From Schleiferilactobacillus harbinensis DSM 16991 (lineage in GTDB: Bacteria > Bacillota > Bacilli > Lactobacillales > Lactobacillaceae): a stretch of 64,000 bases of DNA. This document shows, in pieces, positions 10,508 through 18,705 of this stretch; the stretch's first letter is position 1, and each line of letters opens with the position of its first letter. Under the pieces are notes generated by a model. The model saw nothing but the letters and a program-made list of their open reading frames with translations, was not told the DNA's origin and did no database searches. The translations under genes and the position numbers were made by a program. Location: NCBI RefSeq assembly GCF_000425885.1, contig NZ_AUEH01000001.1, positions 62,001 to 126,000 of the forward strand, written 5' to 3'.

Positions 10508-10543
10508 CGTAATGTATGAATGAACACAGAAAGGACGATGACC

Positions 10544-11212
10544 ATGATTGAACCGACCGTAACGATGCTCCCCCGGGAAAAAGCCAGTCTCTACGGGGTG
10601 GGGGCCCTGACCGATCGAGAACTGCTGGCTCTGCTGATTGGTTCCGGCTCGAAGCAGCTCAGTGTCTTTCAAATTGCCGAATCCGTGATTCAGCAATATC
10701 AATTTTTACCCAGCCTGCAACAGGCCAGTGTGGCGGATCTCAGTCAGCACTCGGGAATCGGTCCGGCGCGGGCGCTGCTGATCGCGGCCAGCAGCGAACT
10801 GGGCCGGCGGTGCGCCCACCAGTTGGGCCAGCGCTTCGGGACAATCAATTCAGTGACCGAAGCGGCCCATTTCTTGATGGATTATTTTGCGGGGGTGACC
10901 CAGGAAGAATTTGTAGCGATTTATTTGGATGCGAAAAATGCGGTGATTGCCCAGGACGTGTTGTTTAAAGGGACCCTGACGGCGTCCATCGCTCACCCCC
11001 GGGAAGTGTTTGCCGGGGCCCTGCGCTATGCTGCTGCCAGTGTGCTGGTCGCCCACAATCACCCCAGCGGCGATCCGGATCCGTCGGAGCAAGACCGCCT
11101 GCTGACCGAACGGCTAGTCAGTGCGGGCCAGGTCATCGGTATTGCGGTGATCGATCATTTGATCATCGGCCGGGAAGAATTTGTTTCCATTCGCAGCGAA
11201 ACTCCGTGGTAA
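10544..11212 (+). CDS. radC: RadC family JAB-domain protein (UPF0758)
   Basis: RadC proteins are MPN+/JAB-fold proteins whose biochemical role is still uncertain; an early DNA-repair assignment is not well supported. This one (about 222 aa) has an N-terminal helix-hairpin-helix (SGIGPARALLIAAS) and the metal-binding JAMM signature HNHPSGDPDPSEQD near its end. ATG 10544 is preferred (AAAGGA at 10530-10535, 8 nt spacing); in-frame ATGs at 10520 and 10538 are badly spaced. It precedes mreB, as in Bacillus and many lactobacilli. Confidence 0.9.
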   Translation: MIEPTVTMLPREKASLYGVGALTDRELLALLIGSGSKQLSVFQIAESVIQQYQFLPSLQQASVADLSQHSGIGPARALLIAASSELGRRCAHQLGQRFGTINSVTEAAHFLMDYFAGVTQEEFVAIYLDAKNAVIAQDVLFKGTLTASIAHPREVFAGALRYAAASVLVAHNHPSGDPDPSEQDRLLTERLVSAGQVIGIAVIDHLIIGREEFVSIRSETPW

Positions 11213-11353
11213 GGGCTCTTATACTTTTCTAAAGCCGTCCGTATTTTCCCTGTTCCTAATGGTAGAATGTGTTATGGTGAATATCGATGTTCAGACCATT
11301 GGCACGCAAGTCGGGACATGGTCCCGCAAGCATAGTGGCGACAAGGCTTCTAT

Positions 11354-11361
11354 GTTATAAT
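11354..11361 (+). promoter_or_regulatory. Candidate extended -10 promoter for mreBCD-minCD
   Basis: TATAAT at 11356-11361 is preceded by TGT (11353-11355), an extended -10. It lies about 50 nt before mreB. No strong -35 is visible. Confidence 0.5.
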
Positions 11362-11409
11362 TGTCGATATTAAGTATCCGCGGATGCGCTTTGAAGGAGA
11401 GAAACTTTC

Positions 11410-12414
11410 GTGTTTGGATTTGGTGCGAAAAATATTGGTATTGACCTGGGCACGGCCAATACATTGGTATACGTAGAGGGCAAGGGGATTGTCCTAAATG
11501 AACCGTCGGTAGTCGCTAAGGATACCGGCACAGGTGAAGTATTAGCAGTGGGCTCTGAGGCCCGTGACATGATTGGCCGGACGCCAGCCAGCATCAAGGC
11601 CATTCGACCCATGAAGGATGGGGTCATTGCTGACTATGACACAACGGTTGCAATGATGAAGTACTTCTTGCAAAAGTCGGGTGCGACGGGTAAACCGTAC
11701 GTCATGGTTTGTGTTCCTTCCGGCGTTACCGAAGTCGAGAAGCGGGCAGTGACCGATGCTACCCGGGTTGCCGGGGCGAAGGATGCCTACGTGATCGAAG
11801 AGCCTTATGCGGCGGCGATTGGGGCCGGTTTACCGGTTATGGATCCCACCGGCAGTATGGTGGTGGATATCGGCGGCGGGACGACGGACGTGGCGACGAT
11901 TTCGCTGGGCGGGATCGTGTCCGCCCGGTCGATTCGGATGGCCGGCGATAAGATGGACGAGGCAATCATTTCTTATGTGCGCCAAGAGTTCAATCTGCTG
12001 ATTGGTGAACGGACTGCTGAACAGATCAAGATGGAAATTGGTTCGGCTTCTGTCGAAGGGGCTAAGGACTTAGGTCCGATGTCTGTTCGGGGCCGCGATT
12101 TAGTATCCGGATTACCTAAAACGATCGATGTCTCGGGTGAAGATGTGGCCAAAGCGGTCCAAGAAGTAGTCCAAGCCATCATTGAGGCCATCAAGGATAC
12201 TCTGGAAGAAACGTCACCGGAAATCGCGGCGGACGTAATTGATCGCGGAATTGTCTTGACTGGCGGCGGCGCGTTATTGAAGAATCTCCCCGGGGTCATC
12301 TCGGATGCCACCGGGGTACCGGTATTTATTGCGCAGGATCCGTTGGAATGTGTCGCAATCGGTACAGGCGAGTCATTGAAGCATATCGAATTGATGAAGC
12401 GGCGTTCTCGGTAA
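11410..12414 (+). CDS. mreB: Rod shape-determining protein MreB
   Basis: MreB is the actin-like ATPase whose membrane-bound filaments guide lateral wall synthesis. The 334-aa protein shows the phosphate-1 motif [13 protein letters not shown] at the N-terminus, the phosphate-2 motif [12 protein letters not shown] near residue 160, and the adenosine motif [11 protein letters not shown] near residue 285. It starts with GTG 11410 after GAAGGAGAG. mreC and mreD follow, and an operon through minD is likely from the close spacing. Confidence 0.96.
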   Translation: MFGFGAKNIGIDLGTANTLVYVEGKGIVLNEPSVVAKDTGTGEVLAVGSEARDMIGRTPASIKAIRPMKDGVIADYDTTVAMMKYFLQKSGATGKPYVMVCVPSGVTEVEKRAVTDATRVAGAKDAYVIEEPYAAAIGAGLPVMDPTGSMVVDIGGGTTDVATISLGGIVSARSIRMAGDKMDEAIISYVRQEFNLLIGERTAEQIKMEIGSASVEGAKDLGPMSVRGRDLVSGLPKTIDVSGEDVAKAVQEVVQAIIEAIKDTLEETSPEIAADVIDRGIVLTGGGALLKNLPGVISDATGVPVFIAQDPLECVAIGTGESLKHIELMKRRSR

Positions 12415-12473
12415 TGTCCGCTACGGCTTTGAGACGCCCGCCAGAGCAAGCAGCGGAAGGGTGAAGGACGGGC

Positions 12474-13334
12474 ATGCGCAAATTTTTTGCCAATAAAAAG
12501 TTGATCATCGTGATGATCATTTTAATTGCGACGCTCAGCACCGTAGCGCTCTCTTTTCGTGTACGGGAGAATCGTTCAGCGCCGCCTTTTATTCAACGAA
12601 TGGCGAATGATATCAGCAACGTGGCGGCCCAAGTGATTGCTGCCCCGATGGTGGCGGTCCACTCGGGCTATAACCAAGTGGTTGATTTGGTAAATACTTA
12701 CAACGAAAATCAGGATCTGAAAAAGAATGTGACCCAGCTGCAGCAGATTCAAGCTACGAATAATACGCTGCGGGCGGAGAACACGCAGTTAAAGAAGCAG
12801 CTAAAGCTGAATGCGACGCTGTCTGATTACACCCAGATTCCGGCGAGTGTGGTCTCGCGGCAACCGGCAGACTGGGAAAACATTTTTATGATCAATAAAG
12901 GCAGCCGCCAGGGTGTGAAGAAGAACATGCCGGTGGTTTCCGGGGCTGGTTTGATTGGCCGGATTGTGGAGATCCATGATTTTTCGGCGAAGGTCGAATT
13001 AATTTCCACCAGTAATACCAATGCGGACCGCACGGCGGTGGAGATCGTCAACAAGAAGTCCCAGCGAATCAATGGGATCATCTCTGGCTACGACAAGGAT
13101 GATGAAGCCTTGCTCATGACCCAGATCAATACGAAAAACACGATTGAAAAAGGGGACACCGTAGTGACTTCCGGTTTGGGCGGCTTAACGCCGAAGGGCT
13201 TGTTTGTTGGCAAGGTGACCCGCGTCAAAGACGACGATTATGGGCGGCCAGCGACGGTATACGTTCAGCCGGCCACCGATCTGAATGATTTCTCTGTGGT
13301 CACGGTCATCAGCCGGGCCGTACAGGGGGAATAA
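12474..13334 (+). CDS. mreC: Rod shape-determining protein MreC
   Basis: MreC links the MreB filaments to the elongation machinery outside the membrane. The 286-aa protein has a short cytoplasmic end, one membrane segment (about residues 10-28), a coiled coil (about 75-115, Asn/Gln/Leu-rich) and two beta-rich domains containing ISGYDKDD and VTSGLGGLTPKGL, matching the family. ATG 12474 follows a GGAAGGG site. The gene for its partner MreD starts one base after its stop codon. Confidence 0.94.
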   Translation: MRKFFANKKLIIVMIILIATLSTVALSFRVRENRSAPPFIQRMANDISNVAAQVIAAPMVAVHSGYNQVVDLVNTYNENQDLKKNVTQLQQIQATNNTLRAENTQLKKQLKLNATLSDYTQIPASVVSRQPADWENIFMINKGSRQGVKKNMPVVSGAGLIGRIVEIHDFSAKVELISTSNTNADRTAVEIVNKKSQRINGIISGYDKDDEALLMTQINTKNTIEKGDTVVTSGLGGLTPKGLFVGKVTRVKDDDYGRPATVYVQPATDLNDFSVVTVISRAVQGE

Positions 13335-13335
13335 T

Positions 13336-13857
13336 ATGGATCGACGCATTTTTTGGCGGGTCGCGCTCATTGGGTTAACCGCGTTATTTCTGGACGGAGC
13401 ACTTTCCTTTGCCCTGCAGGGGGTATTGATCACACCGCGGTGGCAGATTGCGCCGAGCTTGTTGTTATTATGGCTTGTCTACGTGGTGTACGCTTTGCCC
13501 ACGGATTGGCGGATGCTGGTGCTGGGCCTGGGTCTGGGCTTGTTGTATGACTTGTACTATTCGGGCATCATCGGTTTTTATGCGTTGGCTTTTCCGGCAG
13601 TAATCTACGGAATCCGTTGGGTACGGGACTATTTGCCGGTTAACGGACTGTTTGCCGTTCTGTTATACTTTATAAGTATTGTGGTCGTCACGAGCGGGGT
13701 ATACTTCGGACATCGCTTCTTAGGCGTTGGCGGGGAAGGCTTCGTCGGGTTTGTCAGTCAGGTACTTTGGCCGACGATCCTGGCCAACGTGGTGGTCGCG
13801 GGAGCGGTGTATGTACCGTGCGCGCGGCTGCTCGCCGGGTGGCGCAGTGACCAGTAG
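13336..13857 (+). CDS. mreD: Rod shape-determining protein MreD
   Basis: MreD is a small polytopic partner of MreC. The 173-aa protein is almost wholly hydrophobic, with five or six predicted membrane segments and the YDLYYSGIIGFYAL region typical of Firmicutes MreD. The ATG at 13336 is placed just after the mreC stop and after GGGGGA. An upstream in-frame extension from 13285 lies inside mreC and is not used. minC follows after about 23 nt. Confidence 0.9.
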   Translation: MDRRIFWRVALIGLTALFLDGALSFALQGVLITPRWQIAPSLLLLWLVYVVYALPTDWRMLVLGLGLGLLYDLYYSGIIGFYALAFPAVIYGIRWVRDYLPVNGLFAVLLYFISIVVVTSGVYFGHRFLGVGGEGFVGFVSQVLWPTILANVVVAGAVYVPCARLLAGWRSDQ

Positions 13858-13880
13858 GCAAGCGGAAAGGGCGAAAAGTT

Positions 13881-14549
13881 ATGGCGAGTGCCACATTAAA
13901 AGGACGCAAAGACGGTTACGAAATTCATTTGGACGACGCGGCATCGTTTACTGACAATCTGACTGATTTGACGGCATTGTTTCATCAAGTGCATGATGCT
14001 CAGCAGGCGTTGCAGGAAGAGCAGGCTAATTTTGTCATCACCACGGGCAACCGCTTGCTGACAGAAGACCAGGAGACGGCCATCAGGGCGCTTTTGGATG
14101 CGTATCCCCATTTTGAAATCGTGGCGTTCCGTGCAGACGTGGTGACTACCGCAGACTTGTCGCCTTTATTGCGCCAGACCCATGTGCCGGTATCCATTGG
14201 TGTCATTCGCAGTGGTCAGGAACGAGAATTTGACGGTGATATTCTGTTTATCGGGGCGATTCACCACGGCGGTGTGTTGAAGGCCAGCGGGAGTGTTTTT
14301 TGTATCGGTGAAGTTAGCGGAATCGTTTATGCCGGCTATCCGGATGATGCGGAAGCGGTCGTGGTCGGCGACTTGACCGAGGCAACTCAGGTACGGATCG
14401 CCGACATGGTCGACATCGTGGACAGCAACAACGCCCATTTGACGCCGCACGCCTTTGCGTACGTGAATGACTTGCACGCGATCGATTATGCAGAATGTAT
14501 TAATTTGCGCCAAATTCGGCCGCGACTGTATGCCCAGATGGAGGAATGA
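13881..14549 (+). CDS. minC: Septum site-determining protein MinC
   Basis: MinC inhibits FtsZ polymerisation away from midcell. The 222-aa protein has a divergent N-terminal FtsZ-binding domain (about residues 1-100) and a C-terminal right-handed beta-helix with the conserved Gly-rich run from GDILFIGAIHHGGVLKASGSV onward, the part that dimerises and binds MinD. It lies directly before minD (3-nt gap). No minE is seen; Gram-positives normally place MinCD through DivIVA/MinJ, and divIVA lies at 31.6 kb. Confidence 0.93.
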   Translation: MASATLKGRKDGYEIHLDDAASFTDNLTDLTALFHQVHDAQQALQEEQANFVITTGNRLLTEDQETAIRALLDAYPHFEIVAFRADVVTTADLSPLLRQTHVPVSIGVIRSGQEREFDGDILFIGAIHHGGVLKASGSVFCIGEVSGIVYAGYPDDAEAVVVGDLTEATQVRIADMVDIVDSNNAHLTPHAFAYVNDLHAIDYAECINLRQIRPRLYAQMEE

Positions 14550-14552
14550 TCC

Positions 14553-15350
14553 GTGCCAGCAATTTCATTGGTGATTACATCCGGTAAAGGCGGGGTGGGG
14601 AAGACCACTGCGACGGCTAATATCGGCACTGCCCTAGCCATGCTGGGGAAGCGGGTTTGTGTCATGGACTTGGATCTGGGGCTGCGTAATTTGGATATTA
14701 TGATCGGCTTGGGTAATCGGATTCTGTATGATGTGGTGGACGTGGTCCAGGGCCGGGCAACATTGCACCAGGCCCTGGTGAAGGATACCCGCTTTGAAGA
14801 CCGCTTAGTGCTCCTGCCCGCCGCCCAAAATGCAGACAAAAACGTCCTGACGCCGGCCGCTGTGCGGCAAATTGTGGCGGCTTTGCGCAGTGAGTTTGAT
14901 TATATCCTGATCGATTGCCCTGCCGGGATCGAACAGGGCTTTCGCAATGCTCTGGCCGGTGCAGATGGGGCTTTGGTGGTGACGACACCAGAGATTTCGG
15001 CGATGAGCGATGCAGATCGGGTGATTGGTCTGATTGAAGCGTACAAAATGCCAATCGCGCCGCGCCTGATCGTCAATCGCGTGCAAGCCGCCATGATTGC
15101 TGCGGGCACCAGTCTGGATGTCGCCGCGATTGCCCATCGGCTGGCCTTGTCGCTGCTGGGTTACGTGGTAGATGACAACGCGATTATTACTGCCGATAAT
15201 CGGGGCGAACCGATTGTTTTTGATACGCAATCACCGGCCGGAACGTGTTTTCGGAATATTACGGATCGTCTGGTTGATCCCCACGTGCCACTGTTGCCGC
15301 TGGCAATCAAGAAACCCGGTTTTTGGCAAAAACTTTTCCACCGGGGTTGA
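14553..15350 (+). CDS. minD: Septum site-determining protein MinD
   Basis: MinD is a membrane-binding ParA-type ATPase that recruits MinC. The 265-aa protein starts at GTG 14553, three bases after minC. It has the deviant Walker A SGKGGVGKTT (residues 10-19), the MDLDLGLRNLD switch, and DCPAGIEQGF (Walker B region). The C-terminus ends in a short basic and aromatic helix (KKPGFWQKLFHRG) suited to membrane attachment. The stop codon lies within the -35 hexamer of the next promoter. Confidence 0.95.
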   Translation: MPAISLVITSGKGGVGKTTATANIGTALAMLGKRVCVMDLDLGLRNLDIMIGLGNRILYDVVDVVQGRATLHQALVKDTRFEDRLVLLPAAQNADKNVLTPAAVRQIVAALRSEFDYILIDCPAGIEQGFRNALAGADGALVVTTPEISAMSDADRVIGLIEAYKMPIAPRLIVNRVQAAMIAAGTSLDVAAIAHRLALSLLGYVVDDNAIITADNRGEPIVFDTQSPAGTCFRNITDRLVDPHVPLLPLAIKKPGFWQKLFHRG

Positions 15351-15375
15351 CAAGCACCGGCGCAGTCGTTATGAT
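15347..15375 (+). promoter_or_regulatory. Strong sigma-A promoter of the amino-acid transporter leader
   Basis: Consensus TTGACA (15347-15352), a 17-nt spacer and TATGAT (15370-15375). The -35 hexamer contains the stop codon of minD. Confidence 0.8.
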
Positions 15376-15394
15376 TGCATTTAATTTCATAGAT

Positions 15395-15667
15395 AGCAAA
15401 GTGCGCGAGGAAGAGTAACCCAAGCAAGCAGTTCAGAGAGTTCCCGTTAGGTGCAAGGGAATCTGCTGGTCGGGTGAACCACATCCTTGTTTTCAGACCT
15501 CTGAATTTTAGTAGGAGGCTCCGTTCGGTCCCGTTAACGACCAAGCCGGTGATAGCCGGTGAGCAGAGTCTGGAAATTTCTTTTTCCAGAGAAGATAAGG
15601 TGGGACAGCGCGCAAAACGCCCTTAAGATCAATTCAATTGAATTGATCTTAAGGGCGTTTTTTTGTT
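15395..15667 (+). ncRNA. T-box riboswitch, apparent His specifier (CAC), ABC transporter leader
   Basis: Stem I landmarks are present: AGAGAG at 15435-15440 and GGTG at 15450-15453. The variant T-box AAGGTGGGACAGCGCG is at 15597-15612. It is followed by a 44-nt perfect palindrome (15616-15659) and a T-run, the terminator. The likely specifier is CAC at 15480-15482, in context GAAC-CAC, matching GAAT-GTC of the valS leader. That would make the downstream transporter a histidine importer induced by uncharged tRNA-His. Confidence 0.8.
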
Positions 15668-15699
15668 TCCGTGAACGAGCGAAAAGGGAGGATCACATC

Positions 15700-16347
15700 A
15701 TGAATTGGCATTATATTGTATCAATTTTACCGGCATTATTATCCGGTACCCAAACGACGTTAATCATTTTCATCACCACACTGGTGCTTTCGATTCCGTT
15801 GGGCATCGTTGTCTCGATTGGCCTGCGCAGCGGCTGGCGGCCGTTGCAGTGGGTGTTGAACGCATATGTGTGGCTGATGCGGGGCACACCGCTGCTGCTT
15901 CAATTGATTTTTATCTTCTATGGTCTGCCGATGGTCTCGATTTATTTTGATCGGATGAGCGCAGTTTTTCTAGCCTTCGTTCTCAACTATGCGGCCTATT
16001 TTGCCGAGATCTTCCGCGGCGGGCTGCAAGGGATTCCGCAAGGGCAATACGATGCCGCCAAGGTCTTAAAGCTGACTCCCCTGCAAACCTTCCGCTTGGT
16101 CGTATTACCCCAAGTGGTTAAATCCGTTATTCCCGCCGTCGGCAACGAAGTAATCAATCTAGTCAAGGATTCCTCGCTGGTTTACGTCCTGGGTATTGGT
16201 GACCTGCTTCGTGCCGGGAACATCGCGGCGGCCCGGGATGTCACCTTGATTCCGCTCGTGTTGGTGGGCATCGTGTACTTGGCGCTGACAGCCCTGCTGA
16301 CCTGGGGGTTGCGGTCCTTGGAAAAGCACTATGCCTATTATCGTTAA
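15700..16347 (+). CDS. Amino-acid ABC transporter, permease (HisM/GlnP family)
   Basis: This is the membrane subunit of a polar amino-acid importer. The 215-aa protein has five or so membrane helices and the conserved EAA loop around AEIFRGGLQGIPQGQYDAAKVL, which docks the ATPase. It starts at ATG 15700 after GGGAGG; an open frame running back to 15559 lies within the leader RNA and is not coding. It is first in a permease / ATPase / binding-protein operon. The T-box specifier suggests histidine as substrate. Confidence 0.9.
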   Translation: MNWHYIVSILPALLSGTQTTLIIFITTLVLSIPLGIVVSIGLRSGWRPLQWVLNAYVWLMRGTPLLLQLIFIFYGLPMVSIYFDRMSAVFLAFVLNYAAYFAEIFRGGLQGIPQGQYDAAKVLKLTPLQTFRLVVLPQVVKSVIPAVGNEVINLVKDSSLVYVLGIGDLLRAGNIAAARDVTLIPLVLVGIVYLALTALLTWGLRSLEKHYAYYR

Positions 16348-16366
16348 GACGAAGGAGGAAAAGCGT

Positions 16367-17020
16367 ATGCTGGAATTGAAAAATATCAACAAAGCATTTG
16401 GCAACCGGGTGATCTACCGAAACTTTAATTTGACCATTCAGGATGGCGACACACTGGGTATTGTCGGACCTAGCGGGGCAGGCAAAACGACCCTGCTGCG
16501 GATGATTACCGGTTTAGAACCAATCGACAGCGGCGAACTGCTGTTGAATGGGACACCCATTGACCCGTTTCGTAATCGCGCTGATGCCGGTAAAGTCGGC
16601 GTCGTCTTCCAAGATTTCCAATTGTTTCCGCACTTGGATGTTTTGGCTAACGTCCTGATTGGACCGGTTTACGCCCAGCATACCGATCGGGCTGCAGCGA
16701 CCCAAGCGGCTGAAAAATTGCTGACGCAGTTAGGCCTAGCCGACCACGCCCGGGACTATCCGTATCAACTATCCGGTGGTCAGCAGCAGCGGGTGGCCAT
16801 TGCCCGCGCGCTGGCCCTGCAGCCGGCCGTGCTGGCCTACGATGAGCCGACTTCCGCCCTGGATCCGGCGATGACTGCCGATGTTGCCCAACTGATTAAG
16901 GGATTTGCCCGGCAAGGGATGACCCAGTTGATCGTGACCCACGACATGCCGTTCATTGATCAGATTCAACCGCGGGTGATCACAGTGGGGAGGGATGACG
17001 ATGCCCAAGTTTCTGCGTAA
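16367..17020 (+). CDS. Amino-acid ABC transporter, ATP-binding protein (HisP/GlnQ family)
   Basis: This energises the importer. The 217-aa protein has Walker A GPSGAGKTT, the Q-loop in FQDFQLFPHL, signature LSGGQQQRVAIARAL, Walker B VLAYDEPTSALD and the switch histidine in VTHDM. ATG 16367 after AGGAGG is the better start; an in-frame ATG at 16331 overlaps the permease end. The coding end overlaps the start of the binding-protein gene by about 20 nt. Confidence 0.93.
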   Translation: MLELKNINKAFGNRVIYRNFNLTIQDGDTLGIVGPSGAGKTTLLRMITGLEPIDSGELLLNGTPIDPFRNRADAGKVGVVFQDFQLFPHLDVLANVLIGPVYAQHTDRAAATQAAEKLLTQLGLADHARDYPYQLSGGQQQRVAIARALALQPAVLAYDEPTSALDPAMTADVAQLIKGFARQGMTQLIVTHDMPFIDQIQPRVITVGRDDDAQVSA

Positions 17021-17843
17021 TTGGTTGCTGGTTTTACTGACGGGCGGGATGCTGCTGGGGACTCTCAGCGGCTGCGCCCGACGCATTCCTAAGGGAGACG
17101 CTACCCAGCAGATCGAGCAGCGGGGTACCGTCGTTGTGGGCATGGATGAAACGTTTGTTCCCATGGGGTTTCGGGCCAAGGATGGCCAGCTGACCGGTTT
17201 TGATATTGATTTGGCCAAGGCGGTGGGTAAAAAAATTAATTTGCGGATGGTGTTCCAACCGATTGATTGGGATATGAAAGAAACTGAGCTGCGCAACCAC
17301 ACGATCGACCTCATCTGGAACGGCTATACCGAAACGGCTCAGCGAAAACAGCACGTGGCCTTTTCGTTGCCGTATCTCGTGAATCAGCAGGTGGTGGCAG
17401 TGACTAAAAAGAGCGGCATTCGCTCGATTGCCCAGCTGAAGGGGCAGGTCGTCGGGGCCCAAACCGGCTCATCAGCTGCCCAAGATATTGACGATCAGCC
17501 GAAGATACTAAAAAACAGGATCAAGGGCAATGCCCCCATCCTGTACGACAGCTATAATGATGCATTTATTGACTTACGAGCAAACCGTATTCAGGGACTC
17601 GTCTTAGACTCCGTCTTTGGCGAGTATACCATTGCCCATTCGGCGGATCCCAAGGCTTACCGGGTCCTGACCAGCGGCTTTCCCAGCGAAGAATTCGCTG
17701 TGGGGATGCGCAAACAGGATACCCAATTGCGGCGCAAAATCAATGCCGCCTTGCGGGCCACGGCGGCTGATGGCACGATCACCAGGCTAGCCAAGAAGTG
17801 GTTTGGCGATACCGCGGTCGTCGCGCCTACCTTGGCGCGTTAG
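17001..17843 (+). CDS. Amino-acid ABC transporter, substrate-binding lipoprotein
   Basis: This extracellular solute-binding protein of family 3 captures the amino acid for the importer. The N-terminus is a lipoprotein signal: basic MPKFLRN, a hydrophobic core, then the lipobox LSGC (Cys25). The mature part shows the family features VVGMDETFVPMGF, GFDIDLAKAVGKK and the DLIWNGYT segment. ATG 17001 after GGGAGGG is preferred over ATG 16995. The last 17 nt overlap the end of the antisense DUF4044 gene. Confidence 0.9.
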   Translation: MPKFLRNWLLVLLTGGMLLGTLSGCARRIPKGDATQQIEQRGTVVVGMDETFVPMGFRAKDGQLTGFDIDLAKAVGKKINLRMVFQPIDWDMKETELRNHTIDLIWNGYTETAQRKQHVAFSLPYLVNQQVVAVTKKSGIRSIAQLKGQVVGAQTGSSAAQDIDDQPKILKNRIKGNAPILYDSYNDAFIDLRANRIQGLVLDSVFGEYTIAHSADPKAYRVLTSGFPSEEFAVGMRKQDTQLRRKINAALRATAADGTITRLAKKWFGDTAVVAPTLAR

Positions 17844-17949
17844 CCAAATAGTAGACAGCTCCGATGACGACTGAGCCGACGGAGAAAAGCAGCATCAACC
17901 AAATAAATACGCGTAAAATCTTGTCAAACGTGCTGCGTTCTTTTTTCAA
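17827..17949 (-). CDS. DUF4044 family small membrane protein
   Basis: This 40-residue gene reads on the minus strand from TTG (17949..17947), after a GGTGGGA site: MKKERSTFDKILRVFIWLML, then LFSVGSVVIGAVYYLANAPR. The basic Ser-Thr-Phe start followed by one long membrane helix is the layout of DUF4044 proteins, which lactobacilli commonly carry near mraZ. Function is unknown. It converges on the binding-protein gene, overlapping its end by 17 nt, and is divergent from the DUF3397 gene. Confidence 0.75.
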   Translation of the reverse strand: MKKERSTFDKILRVFIWLMLLFSVGSVVIGAVYYLANAPR

Positions 17950-18032
17950 CTTATATCCCACCTTGTTTTTCTTGCTGGGCTTAGTTTACTATTGATTGAA
18001 AGAACTTTCAATTCAATTTCGGAGGGCACGTC

Positions 18033-18395
18033 ATGGGTAATTGGGTCAGCCTTGGTTTTTTGCCGGTGCTGCTGGTCGTCGGCGGAGGCGGTTATAACTA
18101 TCTTTCAGCACGGTGGCAGGGGCGGCCCGTGCATTTAGTCAATTGGCTGGTGCTGCCCCAATTTCTCGGTGTTTTTATATTGACTTATCCCACCGGTGGC
18201 ATCGGGATGAGTTTGTTACCGATTTGTGTCTTGACCGGGGTGGCTTTTGGCTTGATTTATTTGGTCATTCGCATCATCCGTGATCGGGATCTGCTGCTGG
18301 GCGAGTATTTCCGCGGTTTGTGGCGCTATCTGGCGCTGCTCAGTGCGGTGTGGTATGTTTTTGCGCTGGTGTTGTGGATCATTGACCGTATCTAG
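18033..18395 (+). CDS. DUF3397 family membrane protein
   Basis: This 120-aa polytopic protein has four hydrophobic segments, at about residues 5-22, 38-55, 60-82 and 95-117. Its size and its place directly before mraZ match DUF3397, a family of unknown function found at this locus in many lactobacilli. ATG 18033 follows CGGAGGG. A strong terminator separates it from mraZ. Confidence 0.75.
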   Translation: MGNWVSLGFLPVLLVVGGGGYNYLSARWQGRPVHLVNWLVLPQFLGVFILTYPTGGIGMSLLPICVLTGVAFGLIYLVIRIIRDRDLLLGEYFRGLWRYLALLSAVWYVFALVLWIIDRI

Positions 18396-18405
18396 AACGT
18401 TTTTT

Positions 18406-18442
18406 GCCAGTCGGCTGAGCAATCAGCTGGCTGGCTTTTTTT
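18406..18442 (+). terminator. Intrinsic terminator after the DUF3397 gene
   Basis: GCCAGTCGGCTGA (18406-18418) pairs with TCAGCTGGCTGGC (18423-18435) using two G-U pairs, and is followed by seven T. Confidence 0.9.
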
Positions 18443-18635
18443 GTCACTGGGGCAGCATTCTTTTCGGATACAGGGGTATCAAGAAGTCATAGTTTTCTCC
18501 CAGGCCATTGCTTCGAATCGGCGCAGCACAGGGAGTGAAAAAAATCCGTCATCGTTCGGGAAACGACCATATGTGCGCATGTTCACACGAATGAACGGTA
18601 AAATGTTCCGAAATTGGAAAAAAAGCCTGATTTTA

Positions 18636-18674
18636 TGGGGGATTGTGGTGGCAAGTGGGGGATTGTGGTAAACT
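18636..18674 (+). promoter_or_regulatory. Putative MraZ operator overlapping the mraZ promoter
   Basis: The 14-mer TGGGGGATTGTGGT occurs twice (18636-18649 and 18656-18669), so TGG[G/T] boxes begin at 18636, 18646, 18656 and 18666, exactly every 10 bp. MraZ of other bacteria binds short TGG-type boxes at this period ahead of its own gene. The last box runs into TAAACT (18669-18674), an extended -10 (TGG before it), so binding should block the promoter and repress the dcw operon. About 190 nt before this (18443-18635) hold no other gene I can support. Confidence 0.7.
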
Positions 18675-18705
18675 GAAAACATCGGGTTATCTGGGGGTGA
18701 TGTGC

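Noticed and set aside
15616-15659. 44-nt perfect palindrome considered as an operator or phage attachment site
   Set aside because: Its position right after the T-box sequence and before a T-run makes it the riboswitch terminator.
15559-15699. Extended N-terminus of the ABC permease
   Set aside because: This stretch is the 3' part of the T-box leader including its terminator palindrome.
18579-18671. A 30-codon frame upstream of mraZ (MFTRMNGKM...) with a hydrophobic end
   Set aside because: No ribosome binding site, and its second half lies inside the tandem TGG boxes and the mraZ promoter, which explain the sequence better.
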